From contig CAZDOO010000010.1 in the NCBI GenBank assembly GCA_964507045.1, positions 27,317-91,316 on the forward strand: a DNA stretch of 64,000 nucleotides, in the 5' to 3' direction. Below the pieces are notes generated by a model. That model made no database searches, was not told where the DNA came from, and saw only the letters and a program-made list of their open reading frames with translations. Shown here piece by piece: positions 10,528 to 23,321 of this stretch (positions are counted from its first letter, which is position 1; each line of letters starts with the position of its first letter). Source of the stretch: UBA8199 sp964507045. Lineage in GTDB: Bacteria > Verrucomicrobiota > Verrucomicrobiia > Limisphaerales > UBA8199. The position numbers were made by a program, and so were the translations under genes.

Positions 10528-11151
10528 ATGAAACGCTTGCTTACACTCGTGATGCTGGCGGCGGCCTGGACGGCTGGCGCACAGGGGACTACGGAGGCAA
10601 TTCTGGGATACAACGCGTTGAACGCCGTCTCCGGCCAGCTCAACGGGACGGCGGGATGGAGCTTCGAGGTCACCAACGCAGTGACGGTCACGGAGCTGGG
10701 GTGCATCGCCAATTTCTACACCAAGAACCCCGCCGCGACTGAAGTGCAGGTTGGGATGTGGGCGTCGAACGGCACCCTGCTGGCTTCCAGCATCATCCGG
10801 CCCACCAACTCCTTGGTTAACCTGTCGCTCTATGGAGAGGTCACGCCGGTGGTGATCGGTCCGGGGCAGACTTACTATATCGGGGCGTACTCCAGCGGCA
10901 CATTCTTCCTGGATGTCCTGCCCCCGGCGGCGGAGAGCTCGATCACCACCTCGTCGGTAATTACGTCGCTCGCGGCCGCTTACAGCAGCGGCGGGTTTCT
11001 GTCGCCCCTGTCGCTGCCAAACACTGCCGGCGCGGCCTTTCTGGGACCGAATTTCCTCTTCACGGGCATCCCGGAACCCTCCGCCAGCCTGCTGCTGGGC
11101 CTCGGCGTCTCGTTGCTGGCCGCCCGGGCTGCGAAACGACCACGACCCTGA
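10528..11151 (+). CDS. PEP-CTERM sorted secreted protein
   Basis: A 207-residue protein with an N-terminal signal peptide ('MKRLLTLVMLAAAWTAGA'), a beta-rich middle and a C-terminal PEP-CTERM sorting signal: 'PEPSASLLLGLGVSLLAARA' followed by a basic tail. PEP-CTERM proteins are exported, cut near the PEP motif by an exosortase and attached outside the cell; no exosortase gene is in the window. The central segment ('VGMWASNGTLLASS') resembles DUF4082-type carbohydrate-binding sandwiches, but I would not insist on that. A GAGAGG ribosome site lies 6 bases before the ATG. It sits between the two giant subtilases in the same direction, so it may be exported and work with them. Confidence 0.85.
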   Translation: MKRLLTLVMLAAAWTAGAQGTTEAILGYNALNAVSGQLNGTAGWSFEVTNAVTVTELGCIANFYTKNPAATEVQVGMWASNGTLLASSIIRPTNSLVNLSLYGEVTPVVIGPGQTYYIGAYSSGTFFLDVLPPAAESSITTSSVITSLAAAYSSGGFLSPLSLPNTAGAAFLGPNFLFTGIPEPSASLLLGLGVSLLAARAAKRPRP

Positions 11152-11240
11152 GTGGCTCGTCAGAGCCGCTGGCTTGAGCAAAGGACGCGAGGCTTTTCAC
11201 TGGCCACAGTGCCGGTGTGTGGCGTACATTGCCTTACCCT

Positions 11241-14200
11241 ATGCGCTCACGACGCTTGATTTGGCTGGTGTTGAGCGTGATGATTGTCGTCACGGCCGGG
11301 TGCGCTTCGCGAACGGTCACGTGGCGGGAACTGGTGCCGTCCGCGCCGTCCGGGGAAAGGGCAGGGGGGGTGGCGGAAGGTGGGACGCAGAATGTGCAGT
11401 CAATCGTCGCGCCGAAGCTGTCTGCCAGCGTGTCGAGCCAGACTGAACCCGCCAGCCCGCATCCGGTCGCACTCGCGGACACGGACCCGGCAATACTCCA
11501 CACAACCGCTTCGGCTCCGCGCCGCAACCAGGCCGCCGCTTCGCTCAGCCGGCTTGTTCGCAGCCCTTCAGCCCTTCTGCTGGAGAACGCCCTGCTCGAC
11601 ACCGCGCAACCGGTGTCTCTGCCGATCCCTGAGCACCTGCGGGCGCAGGGTGATCCCGGGGCCTATGTCGTCCAATCGCGGGCGCCGCTGGATGACGCCT
11701 TCCGGGCCCGGTTGCGCGCAGCCGAGGCCGCCATTGTGGCTTACATTCCCAACCAGGCTTATCTGGTTCGCGCATCCGAGGCCACCGCCCGGGAGTTGCA
11801 GTCGGACCCGCGGACGCAGGCGGTTGTGCCCTACGAGCCGTATTACAAGCTCAAGCCGCCGCTGTTGACCCTGGCGATCGCACAGCAGCCGGTGCCGCCG
11901 GGGCAGATGCTCCATCTGCTGGTCTTCCCTGATGCCGCCGACGCCGCCGCCGGCGAGCTGGCGAGTCTCGGGCTGGAGGTTGTAGGCCGGGAGCGGTCTC
12001 CGTTCGGGCCAGTGCTTACCGTGCAACCTCAGAGCGCCGGCGTTCCTGCCGGCGCGGCGGCCATTCTCCCCGCGCTCGCCCGCCTTGCCAGCGTGCAGGA
12101 AGTGGAGCTCGCCCGCGCGCGGGTCCTGGCCAACGACCTCAGCCGCGCCCGCATTGGCGTCGCCGCCGATACGACCGCCAGCAGGAACTACCTTGGCCTG
12201 ACCGGCGAGAGTGTCCTGGTAGCCGTCGCCGATTCCGGTGTGGATGGGAGCCATCCTGACTTGCAGGGCCGCGTGCTGTGCGATGTGCCGGCCAGCGGGA
12301 TTGACACCAATGGCCACGGCACACACGTCGCGGGCATCATCGCCGGCAGCGGCATGGAGTCCACGACCGTCACCCAGGCCAGCGGCTCGGTCATGCCGGG
12401 CGCGGGGCTCCAATTCCGCGGCCAGGCGCCGGCGGCGCGGGTGCTGGCCATTGCCGCCAGCGCGGTTCCGGGGCCGGCCTCGGACTCGTACCTGCAGGGA
12501 ACCGCCGCGCGAGCCAACGCGCTGATCGCCAACAACAGCTGGCACTATGCCGACGCCAACACCTACGACCTCGCCGCCGCCCGCTATGATGCCGCCGTCC
12601 GCGACGCGCTGCCCGAGGTGTCCGGGCCGCAGCCGCTGCTGTTTGTGTTCGGGGCGGGCAACACCGGCAACGGCGCGGAGGACGGTTCGGGCGGCGAGGC
12701 GGACTCGGTCCAATCGCCCGCCACTGCGAAGAACGTCATTGCCGTTGGCGCTGTTGATCAACCGCGCTTGATCACCAACCAGGTTTGGCAGTGCACGACC
12801 GTCGGCGAGACGAATGTCTGCCAGACCAACCAGCCCTGGCTGGGCCTCACCTACACGAACACGGTCGTGGCCGCCTTCTCCAGCCGGGGCAATGTGGGGG
12901 TCGGCATCGAGGGCGCCTGCGGGCGTGTCAAGCCGGACGTGGTCGCGCCGGGCACCTTTGTCGTGTCCGCCCGTTCGGCGCAATGGGACAAAGCGGCTTA
13001 CTACGGTCCGGCCAGTACCAACAGCAACTACTTCGTGGTGCTCAGCAATTTGAATGAGACGCTCGGGCCGTTCTACCGCTACGAATCGGGCAGCAGCCTC
13101 TCCGCTGCCGCGGTCTCCGGCGTCCTGGCGCTCATGCAGGAGTTCTTCCAGGGGTTTGGCCGCACCAATAGCCCGGCGCTGATGAAGGCGCTGCTGATTA
13201 ACGGCGCGCGGCCCCTCGGCGACTCCGGCGGGTTCCAGGCTGCCGGTGTTACCAACTCCGCAGGCTGGGGGCTCATCAATCTCACGAACACGCTGCCTCC
13301 GGACCTGTCCAATTCCTTCGTCCAGGCCGCGGCGCCGATGCAGGTGTTTGACCAGGATCCCGCGGGCGCCCTGGCCACCGGCCAGAGCCGCACGCGCTTC
13401 GTCTCTCTTTCCGCCGCGGCCGCCAGCCAGCCGCTGCGCGTCACACTGGTTTGGACCGATCCCCCCGGCAACCCCGCCGCCAGGCTCAAGCTGGTCAACA
13501 ACCTTGATCTCATCGTGACCAACCTTGACACCGGGGAAGTGTTTCTGGGCAACGACATTCCGGCGGGCGGCAGCGTCAACCAGGTTTGGGATACGAACCT
13601 CGCGCCCAATTCGGACACGGTGAACAATGTTGAGAATGTCTATCTCTCCCCGGTGCCGGCCACCCACTACTCCGTCACGGTCCTGGCCCGCGCGGTCAAC
13701 GTCAACGCCGTCAGCACCCGGGTCAACGACGTCGTGCAGGATTATGCGCTGGTGATTTCCAGCGGTGACGGGCAGGTGGCGGATGCGCTGCAGTTGTGCG
13801 ATGCGCCGGTCGTCTGCGTCGCTTCCGAGGGCGCGACCCTGGTCACCAACAGTTTTGATCCCGGCCAGGGCATTTCCGGCGCGCTGCTGTTGAATCAGCG
13901 TGTGGGCGCCCGGAGCCCGGCGTTCGACGGCGCCGGCATTCCCTGGGCCGGCGGCGGCGACGGCGTTGTCACCGCGGGCTCCACCAACCAGTGGCGCTTC
14001 TATGTCCTGACCAATGACCAGGACTATCCGTACGCCGCTTTCGCAACATTCCAGCCGGTGAACCTTTCGCTGCCGCGGTTGGGTGTTGACCAGGCCAGCC
14101 TGACCAATGCCACGCGGGCGGAGGCGGATATTGACCTCTATGTCTCGACCGATCCCGGCTTGACGAACCTGGACCTTGCCGCCCTTGCCGCCGCCGATAA

Positions 14201-17200
14201 GGCCCTGGGCCGCCGCGGCACCCACGCGATCGTGTACAACAATGTCGCAGCGGGCGCGGTCTATTACGTCGGCGTCAAGGTCGAGGATCAGGAAGCCGCT
14301 GAGTACGCTTTCCTGGGCGTATTCAGCCTGCTGCCCTTCGGCGAGCAGGATCAGAACGGCAGTTGGACCTTGCGCGGCATCAACCTGCCGGCGGTGATCC
14401 CGGATGGCACTGCTACGACGACGGGCATGGTCAGCGTCGTGGCCATCGCTCCCGCGCCGGTCGCCGTCCGCCGCGTCGTTGTTACCAACGAACTGTGGCA
14501 CGAGGGCTTCACCAATCTCGTGGGCACCTTGAGTCATAACCTCCGGTCGGCGGTGCTGCGCAATCACACCGCGCCGCCCGGTGATCCGGTTCCCTATGAC
14601 GGCACCTGGGTCTATGAGGACAACGGCGAGGGTGACATTCCCGGCGCGCAATCCTCCGACGGTCCCGACAGCCTGCGCAACTTCGTGGGCACGCAGGGCC
14701 TGGGAGTCTGGTTGCTGACGCTGGCCGACAATTGTCCCGGCCAGACCGGCCGGGTGCAGAACCTGGCCATTCGCCTGGACCCGCAGGCTGTCGTCAGCGG
14801 CGCGCCGCGGCAGGTGTTGGCCCATGCCTGCGCCTACGACTTTCTGGATGTGCCCATCGGCGTGACGAACCTTGCCCTTTGCCTTTACAACGACGAAGCC
14901 GCGCCGTTGCCACTGGAGCTATACCTGCGGCGCGGCGACTTCCCGACCCAGTCCGTTTATGACCGGATGCTGGTGGCCGATTCCGCCGTGAACTGCTGGT
15001 CTTTCACCCCGTTCACCCTGCCGCCGGTTACCCCCGGCCGCTATTACATCGGCGTCTTCAATACGAACAACCTTCCCCAGGCCATCCGCTTGGCGGCCAC
15101 CCTGAGTCCGGAGGCTGGCAGCGTTGCCCCAGTGCTGTGCACCTCGGCTGAGCCAACCCCGATTCTCGACGACGCGGTGACCTACGCCAGCCTGTTGGTG
15201 TCCAACCGCCAGCCCATCGCCTCTGTGGACGTCGCGCTGCTGGCGACAAACCTGCCGCGCGTCGCCGACATGGTGTTCACCCTGATCAGTCCCGCCGGCA
15301 CGCGGGTGCTGTTGTGTGACGGGCGTGGCGGCGCGACGACCAACGGGCTGGGGGGAATCGTGCTCCGGACCAAGATCATCCCCACCCGGCATGCCGGCGA
15401 CTACAATGCGGATACGACCAACCTGTTTGTGGGCTATAACCCGGGGACGTTGACGATAGACTACGACTTCTACCAGGCCCCCGACACCATGCATGTCTAC
15501 TATGGCGACGAGCGAATCTATGACTCCGGGTTGGCCAGCAACACCAATCATGTCTCGCTTCCCTTCGGCCCGGGCGTGCAGACGAACACTGCCGGGGAGA
15601 TTGTGATTGCCATGAACGAGTGGGGCAACGGCGACACCAATTCGCTCTGGGAGTATACCGCCTCGGTTGTAAGCCTGGGGCCGGGCTACGTGGTGTTTAC
15701 CGAGAACCCCAACCTGTCGCCGGTGCCGATCAAGTTCGCGGCCACGCCGTTCCTGCCTCCGGAGACCAGCTGGGATTTGTTCTGTCTGCCCGAGGAGTCG
15801 CTCAACGCCCTGGCGGGCGAGAATGCCTGCGGCACCTGGCAATTGGAAATGCTGGACACCCGCGCCGGGGCCACCGTGCCTGCCCCGGTACTGGATAGCT
15901 GGCAGTTGCGCTTCGTGTTCCGGAACACCGCGCCGGTGCCCATCAGCCTGCCCCGCGGGATCGCCGGCACCAACACCATCCCGCCGTGCCAGGTCGCTCC
16001 GTTCGCCGTGGATGTGCCCGCTTGGGCCACCCGGGCCACCAATATCCTGGTCTACGCTTCCGGGCCCGTGAATGTGTGGTTTAACCAGGACCTCCCGCCC
16101 ACCGGCACCAACGCCGGCGACGTCATGCTGCTCGTGACGGCGACCAACGGAGTGGCGGTCCTGGACGCCGGCGGCATGCCGCCATTGGTTCCCGGGGCCC
16201 GGTGCTATCTTGGCGTCCAGAATCCCGGGCTGGCGGATGTGACGGCGGCATTGCAGGCGGACTATGAGATTACGCCGCTGTCTGACGGCATGCCCATCAG
16301 CGCCGTCCACGCCGGCAACACGCTGCCGCAATACTTCTTCTACGATGTCTCCTCGAACGCGACTGCCGCTGCGTTCCAACTGTTCAACCTGAGCGGCAAC
16401 GTGAACCTGGTCGCCAGCCGGGAGGGTTCGCTGCCGACGCTGGCGAGCTTCGACTATGGCCGATTCAGCGCGGGCACCAACGACGAGGAGATCGTTGTCT
16501 TTACGAATTCCATGCCGGTGCCGCTGGCGCCCGGGCGCTGGTACCTGGGGGTGTTCAACGCCGATCCCGTCGGCGTTGCGTACACGATCCTGGCCGCCGA
16601 ATACACGAATCCATTCCCCAATATCATCACCTTGACGAACAGGATCGCTTGCCCCAACGCCAACTCCGGCGCCGGGGATGCGACTGACTACTACCATTTT
16701 GTCGTCACCGCCGGCGCGGCGCGGGCGCAGTTTGAGATCAACGGCGCAACCGGCGACATGACGCTGGTCGCGCGCAAAGGCCTGCCGCTGCCCACGCTGG
16801 CCAGCTATGCCTGTCTAAGCGCGAACCCGGGATTGAATGACGAGCTGATCACCCTCTTCGACTTCTCCCGTCCCGTGTCGCTGACGCCGGGCGACTGGTT
16901 CATCTCGGCCGTGAACCTGTCCGGCGCGCCCGTGGATTACGAGATCAAAGCGACCGAGTTTCCGGTCTCTGGCACCAACATCGTTATCACTGTCTCGCGC
17001 GCCTCGAGCTACGGTTTCTGCCTCACCTGGAACTCGCTGCCCGGTGTCCATTACTTCGTCGAAGGCAAGGCCGAGGTGAATAGCACCAACTGGACGCTGG
17101 TGTCGCCGACGCTGACGGCGTCGGAAGCGATGGTCGAGTATTGCGTGTCGTTGCCGTCGGCGTTCAACTTCTTCCGCGTTGGGGAGGGAATAGCCCTCGC

Positions 17201-17447
17201 GCCGCAAGACACATCCGTGAGCATTGACAGCATTGCGCTGGGCGCCAGCGGGGTGCGCCTCCAGTGGCTGGCCCCGGCCACCAGCCGATTCCGGTTGCAG
17301 TGGACTCCTTCCCTCGCGCCGCCGGCCTGGGACGCCTTCACGGATATTGTCACGTCCACCAACGGCACCTTCGAGTTCCTCGACGACGGCACGCAGACGG
17401 GCGGCCTCGACGGCCCGCGCTATTATCGCCTCGAACGGGTGCCCTAA
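11241..17447 (+). CDS. Large subtilisin-like (S8) protease lipoprotein with P-domains
   Basis: A second S8 protease, about 2068 residues, clearly paralogous to the one at 415 over the propeptide, catalytic and P-domain parts. I chose the ATG at 11241 over the in-frame GTG at 11217 because it gives a signal peptide ending in a lipobox ('SVMIVVTAGC'), suggesting attachment to lipid. The triad is Asp331 ('ADSGVDGSH'), His359 ('NGHGTHVAG') and Ser619 ('ESGSSLSAAAVSG'); the usual Thr before the Ser is Ser here. P-like domains follow at about residues 1090-1190 and 1310-1530, then repeated pre-peptidase C-terminal-like sandwiches ('RWYLGVFNAD'). It lacks the LamG modules of its larger neighbour. 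Start choice is inference; family assignment is firm. Confidence 0.92.
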   Translation: MRSRRLIWLVLSVMIVVTAGCASRTVTWRELVPSAPSGERAGGVAEGGTQNVQSIVAPKLSASVSSQTEPASPHPVALADTDPAILHTTASAPRRNQAAASLSRLVRSPSALLLENALLDTAQPVSLPIPEHLRAQGDPGAYVVQSRAPLDDAFRARLRAAEAAIVAYIPNQAYLVRASEATARELQSDPRTQAVVPYEPYYKLKPPLLTLAIAQQPVPPGQMLHLLVFPDAADAAAGELASLGLEVVGRERSPFGPVLTVQPQSAGVPAGAAAILPALARLASVQEVELARARVLANDLSRARIGVAADTTASRNYLGLTGESVLVAVADSGVDGSHPDLQGRVLCDVPASGIDTNGHGTHVAGIIAGSGMESTTVTQASGSVMPGAGLQFRGQAPAARVLAIAASAVPGPASDSYLQGTAARANALIANNSWHYADANTYDLAAARYDAAVRDALPEVSGPQPLLFVFGAGNTGNGAEDGSGGEADSVQSPATAKNVIAVGAVDQPRLITNQVWQCTTVGETNVCQTNQPWLGLTYTNTVVAAFSSRGNVGVGIEGACGRVKPDVVAPGTFVVSARSAQWDKAAYYGPASTNSNYFVVLSNLNETLGPFYRYESGSSLSAAAVSGVLALMQEFFQGFGRTNSPALMKALLINGARPLGDSGGFQAAGVTNSAGWGLINLTNTLPPDLSNSFVQAAAPMQVFDQDPAGALATGQSRTRFVSLSAAAASQPLRVTLVWTDPPGNPAARLKLVNNLDLIVTNLDTGEVFLGNDIPAGGSVNQVWDTNLAPNSDTVNNVENVYLSPVPATHYSVTVLARAVNVNAVSTRVNDVVQDYALVISSGDGQVADALQLCDAPVVCVASEGATLVTNSFDPGQGISGALLLNQRVGARSPAFDGAGIPWAGGGDGVVTAGSTNQWRFYVLTNDQDYPYAAFATFQPVNLSLPRLGVDQASLTNATRAEADIDLYVSTDPGLTNLDLAALAAADKALGRRGTHAIVYNNVAAGAVYYVGVKVEDQEAAEYAFLGVFSLLPFGEQDQNGSWTLRGINLPAVIPDGTATTTGMVSVVAIAPAPVAVRRVVVTNELWHEGFTNLVGTLSHNLRSAVLRNHTAPPGDPVPYDGTWVYEDNGEGDIPGAQSSDGPDSLRNFVGTQGLGVWLLTLADNCPGQTGRVQNLAIRLDPQAVVSGAPRQVLAHACAYDFLDVPIGVTNLALCLYNDEAAPLPLELYLRRGDFPTQSVYDRMLVADSAVNCWSFTPFTLPPVTPGRYYIGVFNTNNLPQAIRLAATLSPEAGSVAPVLCTSAEPTPILDDAVTYASLLVSNRQPIASVDVALLATNLPRVADMVFTLISPAGTRVLLCDGRGGATTNGLGGIVLRTKIIPTRHAGDYNADTTNLFVGYNPGTLTIDYDFYQAPDTMHVYYGDERIYDSGLASNTNHVSLPFGPGVQTNTAGEIVIAMNEWGNGDTNSLWEYTASVVSLGPGYVVFTENPNLSPVPIKFAATPFLPPETSWDLFCLPEESLNALAGENACGTWQLEMLDTRAGATVPAPVLDSWQLRFVFRNTAPVPISLPRGIAGTNTIPPCQVAPFAVDVPAWATRATNILVYASGPVNVWFNQDLPPTGTNAGDVMLLVTATNGVAVLDAGGMPPLVPGARCYLGVQNPGLADVTAALQADYEITPLSDGMPISAVHAGNTLPQYFFYDVSSNATAAAFQLFNLSGNVNLVASREGSLPTLASFDYGRFSAGTNDEEIVVFTNSMPVPLAPGRWYLGVFNADPVGVAYTILAAEYTNPFPNIITLTNRIACPNANSGAGDATDYYHFVVTAGAARAQFEINGATGDMTLVARKGLPLPTLASYACLSANPGLNDELITLFDFSRPVSLTPGDWFISAVNLSGAPVDYEIKATEFPVSGTNIVITVSRASSYGFCLTWNSLPGVHYFVEGKAEVNSTNWTLVSPTLTASEAMVEYCVSLPSAFNFFRVGEGIALAPQDTSVSIDSIALGASGVRLQWLAPATSRFRLQWTPSLAPPAWDAFTDIVTSTNGTFEFLDDGTQTGGLDGPRYYRLERVP

Positions 17448-17637
17448 GTCTTCAGCGCGGCCCCGCTTGGTGGCGTTTCCCACATCGAATCGTCGTCTGG
17501 CCTTGCCTGCCGCCACCTCCCGGCGTAATTGTTTCTTGCCGTGAGTGAGTCGGAATGCGTTTCTCCAGCAAAGCGCGGCTGGTGGCGGCAGTTGCCTTGA
17601 GCGCAACTCTGTTGTCTAATAGCAGCAGGCCGAGTCC

Positions 17638-20661
<3,024 letters not shown>

Positions 20662-20720
20662 CCTGCCACCCCGTCTGAAACTCAATTTGCCAAATCAGCC
20701 GGTTCTGGTAATCGTAGTTC

Positions 20721-21887
20721 GTGCAGTTTTTTGTCCAGCGCAGCGAACTTCGCGACCTTTATGACAAGGTCGCCGCCGGCCAGCGGATTTCCGAGGCCGA
20801 CGCGCTCCGCCTTTTCGAGAGCAAAGACCTTAATACCGTCGGGGCCATTGCCGACCTTGCCCGTGAGCGTAGGGTGGGGCGCCGGGCCAGCTATATTCTC
20901 AACCGCTACATCAACTATTCGAACTACTGCATCCTGAGCTGCCAGTTCTGCTCCTTTGCCCGCAAGACACGTGACGGCGACGGCTTTCAGCTTACCATCG
21001 AGGAGATTGTCCAGAAGGCCCGTGAAGCCCTGCGGTTGGGTATCACGGAATTGCACATCGTCGGCGGGCTGCATCCGTCGCTGCCATTCAGTTATTACAC
21101 GGATATGCTCAAGGCGCTGCGCGCGCTGGATGCGCGGCTGCAGTTGAAATGCTTTACGGCGATCGAGGTGCTGCACCTGGCATGGCTGGCCAAGAAGTCC
21201 GTCCCCGATACGCTCGGGGCGCTGAAGGAGGCGGGGCTCGATTCGCTGACCGGCGGCGGGGCGGAAATCTTTCGCAAGGAGGTGCGCTCCGCCATTGCCC
21301 GGGGCAAGGAATCGGCCGAGGAGTACCTGGAGGTCCACCGTGCGTGGCATCGGCTGGGCGGACGCAGCACCTGCACCATGCTCTACGGCCATGTCGAGAC
21401 GCTTGCCGACCGGGTGGATCACTTGCGCCAGCTGCGCGCGCTGCAGGATGAAACACGTGGGTTCGCCGGCTTTGTCCCGCTGCCCTATCATCCCGAGAAC
21501 AATGACATCCCCGTCCCGCACCCCCCGACCGGATTCGACACCCTGCGCACCGTGGCGGTCAGCCGGATTTACCTCGACAACTTCGATCACATCACCGCCT
21601 ACTGGGTGGGCCTGGGGCTGAAACTGGCGCAGGTGGCGCTGAGCTACGGCGCCGATGACCTCCACGGCACCATCTTCGAGGAGCATATCTTTCACATGGC
21701 GGGCGCCCGGTCGCCGCAATTGCAGAGCGAGGCTGAGATGATCCAAGCCATCCGTGAGGCGGGCTGCATTCCCGTGCAGCGCGATACGTTCTACGAACCC
21801 ATCAAAGTATGGGACGGCCCGGTGCCCGTGCTGGAAACCAGCGACCAGCGCTCCGGAGTCCTGGAGGCCAACCTGGCCAGCGCATGA
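20721..21887 (+). CDS. mqnE: Aminodeoxyfutalosine synthase (radical SAM)
   Basis: MqnE joins SAM-derived 5'-deoxyadenosyl chemistry with 3-[(1-carboxyvinyl)oxy]benzoate to make aminodeoxyfutalosine, the second step of the futalosine menaquinone pathway. The [4Fe-4S]-binding CX3CX2C motif is Cys70, Cys74 and Cys77 ('CILSCQFC'); 'GGGAEIFRKEVR' and 'PLPYHPENN' are typical of MqnE and separate it from MqnC. It starts at GTG 20721, and 388 residues is normal. Its TGA overlaps the ATG of mqnA (ATGA at 21884-21887), so the two are translationally coupled. uvrA lies 59 bases upstream on the same strand. Confidence 0.93.
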   Translation: MQFFVQRSELRDLYDKVAAGQRISEADALRLFESKDLNTVGAIADLARERRVGRRASYILNRYINYSNYCILSCQFCSFARKTRDGDGFQLTIEEIVQKAREALRLGITELHIVGGLHPSLPFSYYTDMLKALRALDARLQLKCFTAIEVLHLAWLAKKSVPDTLGALKEAGLDSLTGGGAEIFRKEVRSAIARGKESAEEYLEVHRAWHRLGGRSTCTMLYGHVETLADRVDHLRQLRALQDETRGFAGFVPLPYHPENNDIPVPHPPTGFDTLRTVAVSRIYLDNFDHITAYWVGLGLKLAQVALSYGADDLHGTIFEEHIFHMAGARSPQLQSEAEMIQAIREAGCIPVQRDTFYEPIKVWDGPVPVLETSDQRSGVLEANLASA

Positions 21888-22774
21888 TGAACTCTCCCGA
21901 CGACACCCCCAAACTTCGCATGGCCCCGTCCGAGACGGCGGCCGAGGCGGCCCATCGTTTCGAGCGCGAGCAGCGCGCCGTGGATTTGCAGCGTGAGAGC
22001 GGCCTGGAACACTCGCTGGCGCCCTTCCGAGTGGGGAATTCCGGTTTCCTCAACACCGTCCCGCTCACGCGCGGCCTGGAGGAGGAGATCATCTATGCCC
22101 CGCCCGCTCAACTGGCCGCGATGCTGCAGCGGGACGAGCTGGATGCCGCGCTGGTCAGCGTGGTCGAAGTGCTCTTGAACGACCGCTATGATGTCCTGGA
22201 TGGCATTGCCATCGCCTCGCTGGGCGAGGTCCAGAGCGTCCTGCTGGCCCACCGCAAGCCCCTGCGCCAGGTCACAGAAATATTCTGCGATCCCGCCTCG
22301 CTGACCAGTGTGCAATTGCTGCGGGTGCTGCTGGCCGAGCGCGGGCTTAAGCCGGCGTTCAAACCGCTGCCCAGCTATGATTTTGCCGCGCTGCCGGACT
22401 ATGCCATGCTCATCGGCGATTCGGCGCTGGACTTTGTGCTGGGACCGCATGAGCACGAGATCTGGGACCTCGGCGCGGCATGGTACGAGCTGACCAACCT
22501 GCCCTTTGTATTTGCGGTCTGGGCGTTGCGCCGCGGGGTTGAGAATGCCGGGCTGCGGCGCGTGCTGCGCGAGGCGCGGGACTTCGGACTCGATACGCTC
22601 GATTCCATCATTCGCACGCGCCCGGAATACACCTACGACTTCCGCAAGGACTACCTGAGCTGGAACATCCACTACCACCTGGGCTCCGACGAGAAGCGCG
22701 GCCTGGCCCGGTTCATGGAACTCCTGCGCCGGCACGGCATCGGCCCGGTCTTCGAGCCCCGGTTCGTTCCTTAA
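21884..22774 (+). CDS. mqnA: Chorismate dehydratase, menaquinone biosynthesis
   Basis: MqnA dehydrates chorismate to 3-[(1-carboxyvinyl)oxy]benzoate, the substrate that MqnE uses next; the two are adjacent and overlap by ATGA. The 296-residue product carries 'RVGNSGFLNTVPLTRGL' near residue 50, equivalent to the family's N-terminal substrate-binding strand, and an 'IGDSALDF' segment typical of this periplasmic-binding-like fold. The frame is open further upstream, but the overlapping ATG fits the coupling and the first 45 residues are already an unusual charged extension. It converges with the minus-strand gene at 22771: a TTAA at 22771-22774 supplies both stop codons. Confidence 0.9.
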   Translation: MMNSPDDTPKLRMAPSETAAEAAHRFEREQRAVDLQRESGLEHSLAPFRVGNSGFLNTVPLTRGLEEEIIYAPPAQLAAMLQRDELDAALVSVVEVLLNDRYDVLDGIAIASLGEVQSVLLAHRKPLRQVTEIFCDPASLTSVQLLRVLLAERGLKPAFKPLPSYDFAALPDYAMLIGDSALDFVLGPHEHEIWDLGAAWYELTNLPFVFAVWALRRGVENAGLRRVLREARDFGLDTLDSIIRTRPEYTYDFRKDYLSWNIHYHLGSDEKRGLARFMELLRRHGIGPVFEPRFVP

Positions 22775-23262
22775 CGGCTGACGATTTGCTTGACGGCGTC
22801 GGTGACGATTCGCGTCACGCGCTCGGGCGTCAACTCCGCGAGAGCTACGGTGGAGAAGTTCACCCGGCGCTCGACACCGCGACCGGCCGGGTGGGCAATG
22901 ACCACCTCGGCGCGCAAGTCATTCCGGCGGCAGATGAAGCTGACCGAAGCGCCGGCCAGCGTATAGACGTAGCCCAGGTCGGCGGGGAGGCAGCGTTGGG
23001 GGGAGAAATGGAGGGTGACATAGGGAAAGCTGTTCGGGTCGGCGCCCGGCTGGTCGCGGACGGTTTCCACCGTGGCGCCGTAACCATGCTTCTGGAGCGT
23101 TGCTGCCGTGGAATCCAGGATGGGCTTGAGCGTCGCATCCGCCGCCGCGAGGAACTGTTGCGCAAAACCCTCCTGCTCCCGTCGGCGCTGCTCGGGATTC
23201 GCCAAAGGCTTCACGGGGACGCTGCGGACGTTGGCAAAGAAGTCCTCGAGTTCTGAGTTCAT
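22771..23262 (-). CDS. Conserved hypothetical protein, 163 aa
   Basis: A 163-residue soluble protein without signal peptide or membrane segment. The N-terminal third is helical and charged ('NPEQRRREQEGFAQQFL'), the rest looks like an alpha/beta domain ('YVTLHFSPQRCLPADLGYVY'). I do not recognise a family. It lies downstream of ftsK on the same strand (59 bases between them), so it may be its operon partner, and its stop codon overlaps the mqnA stop. Coding character is supported by GC-rich third positions and the tight, non-overlapping arrangement. Confidence 0.75.
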   Translation of the reverse strand: MNSELEDFFANVRSVPVKPLANPEQRRREQEGFAQQFLAAADATLKPILDSTAATLQKHGYGATVETVRDQPGADPNSFPYVTLHFSPQRCLPADLGYVYTLAGASVSFICRRNDLRAEVVIAHPAGRGVERRVNFSTVALAELTPERVTRIVTDAVKQIVSR

Positions 23263-23321
23263 GTCATCTCACTCCAGGGTCGGTGGCCAATCCATGCCTG
23301 CATAGCGCCATGCACCGGCGT

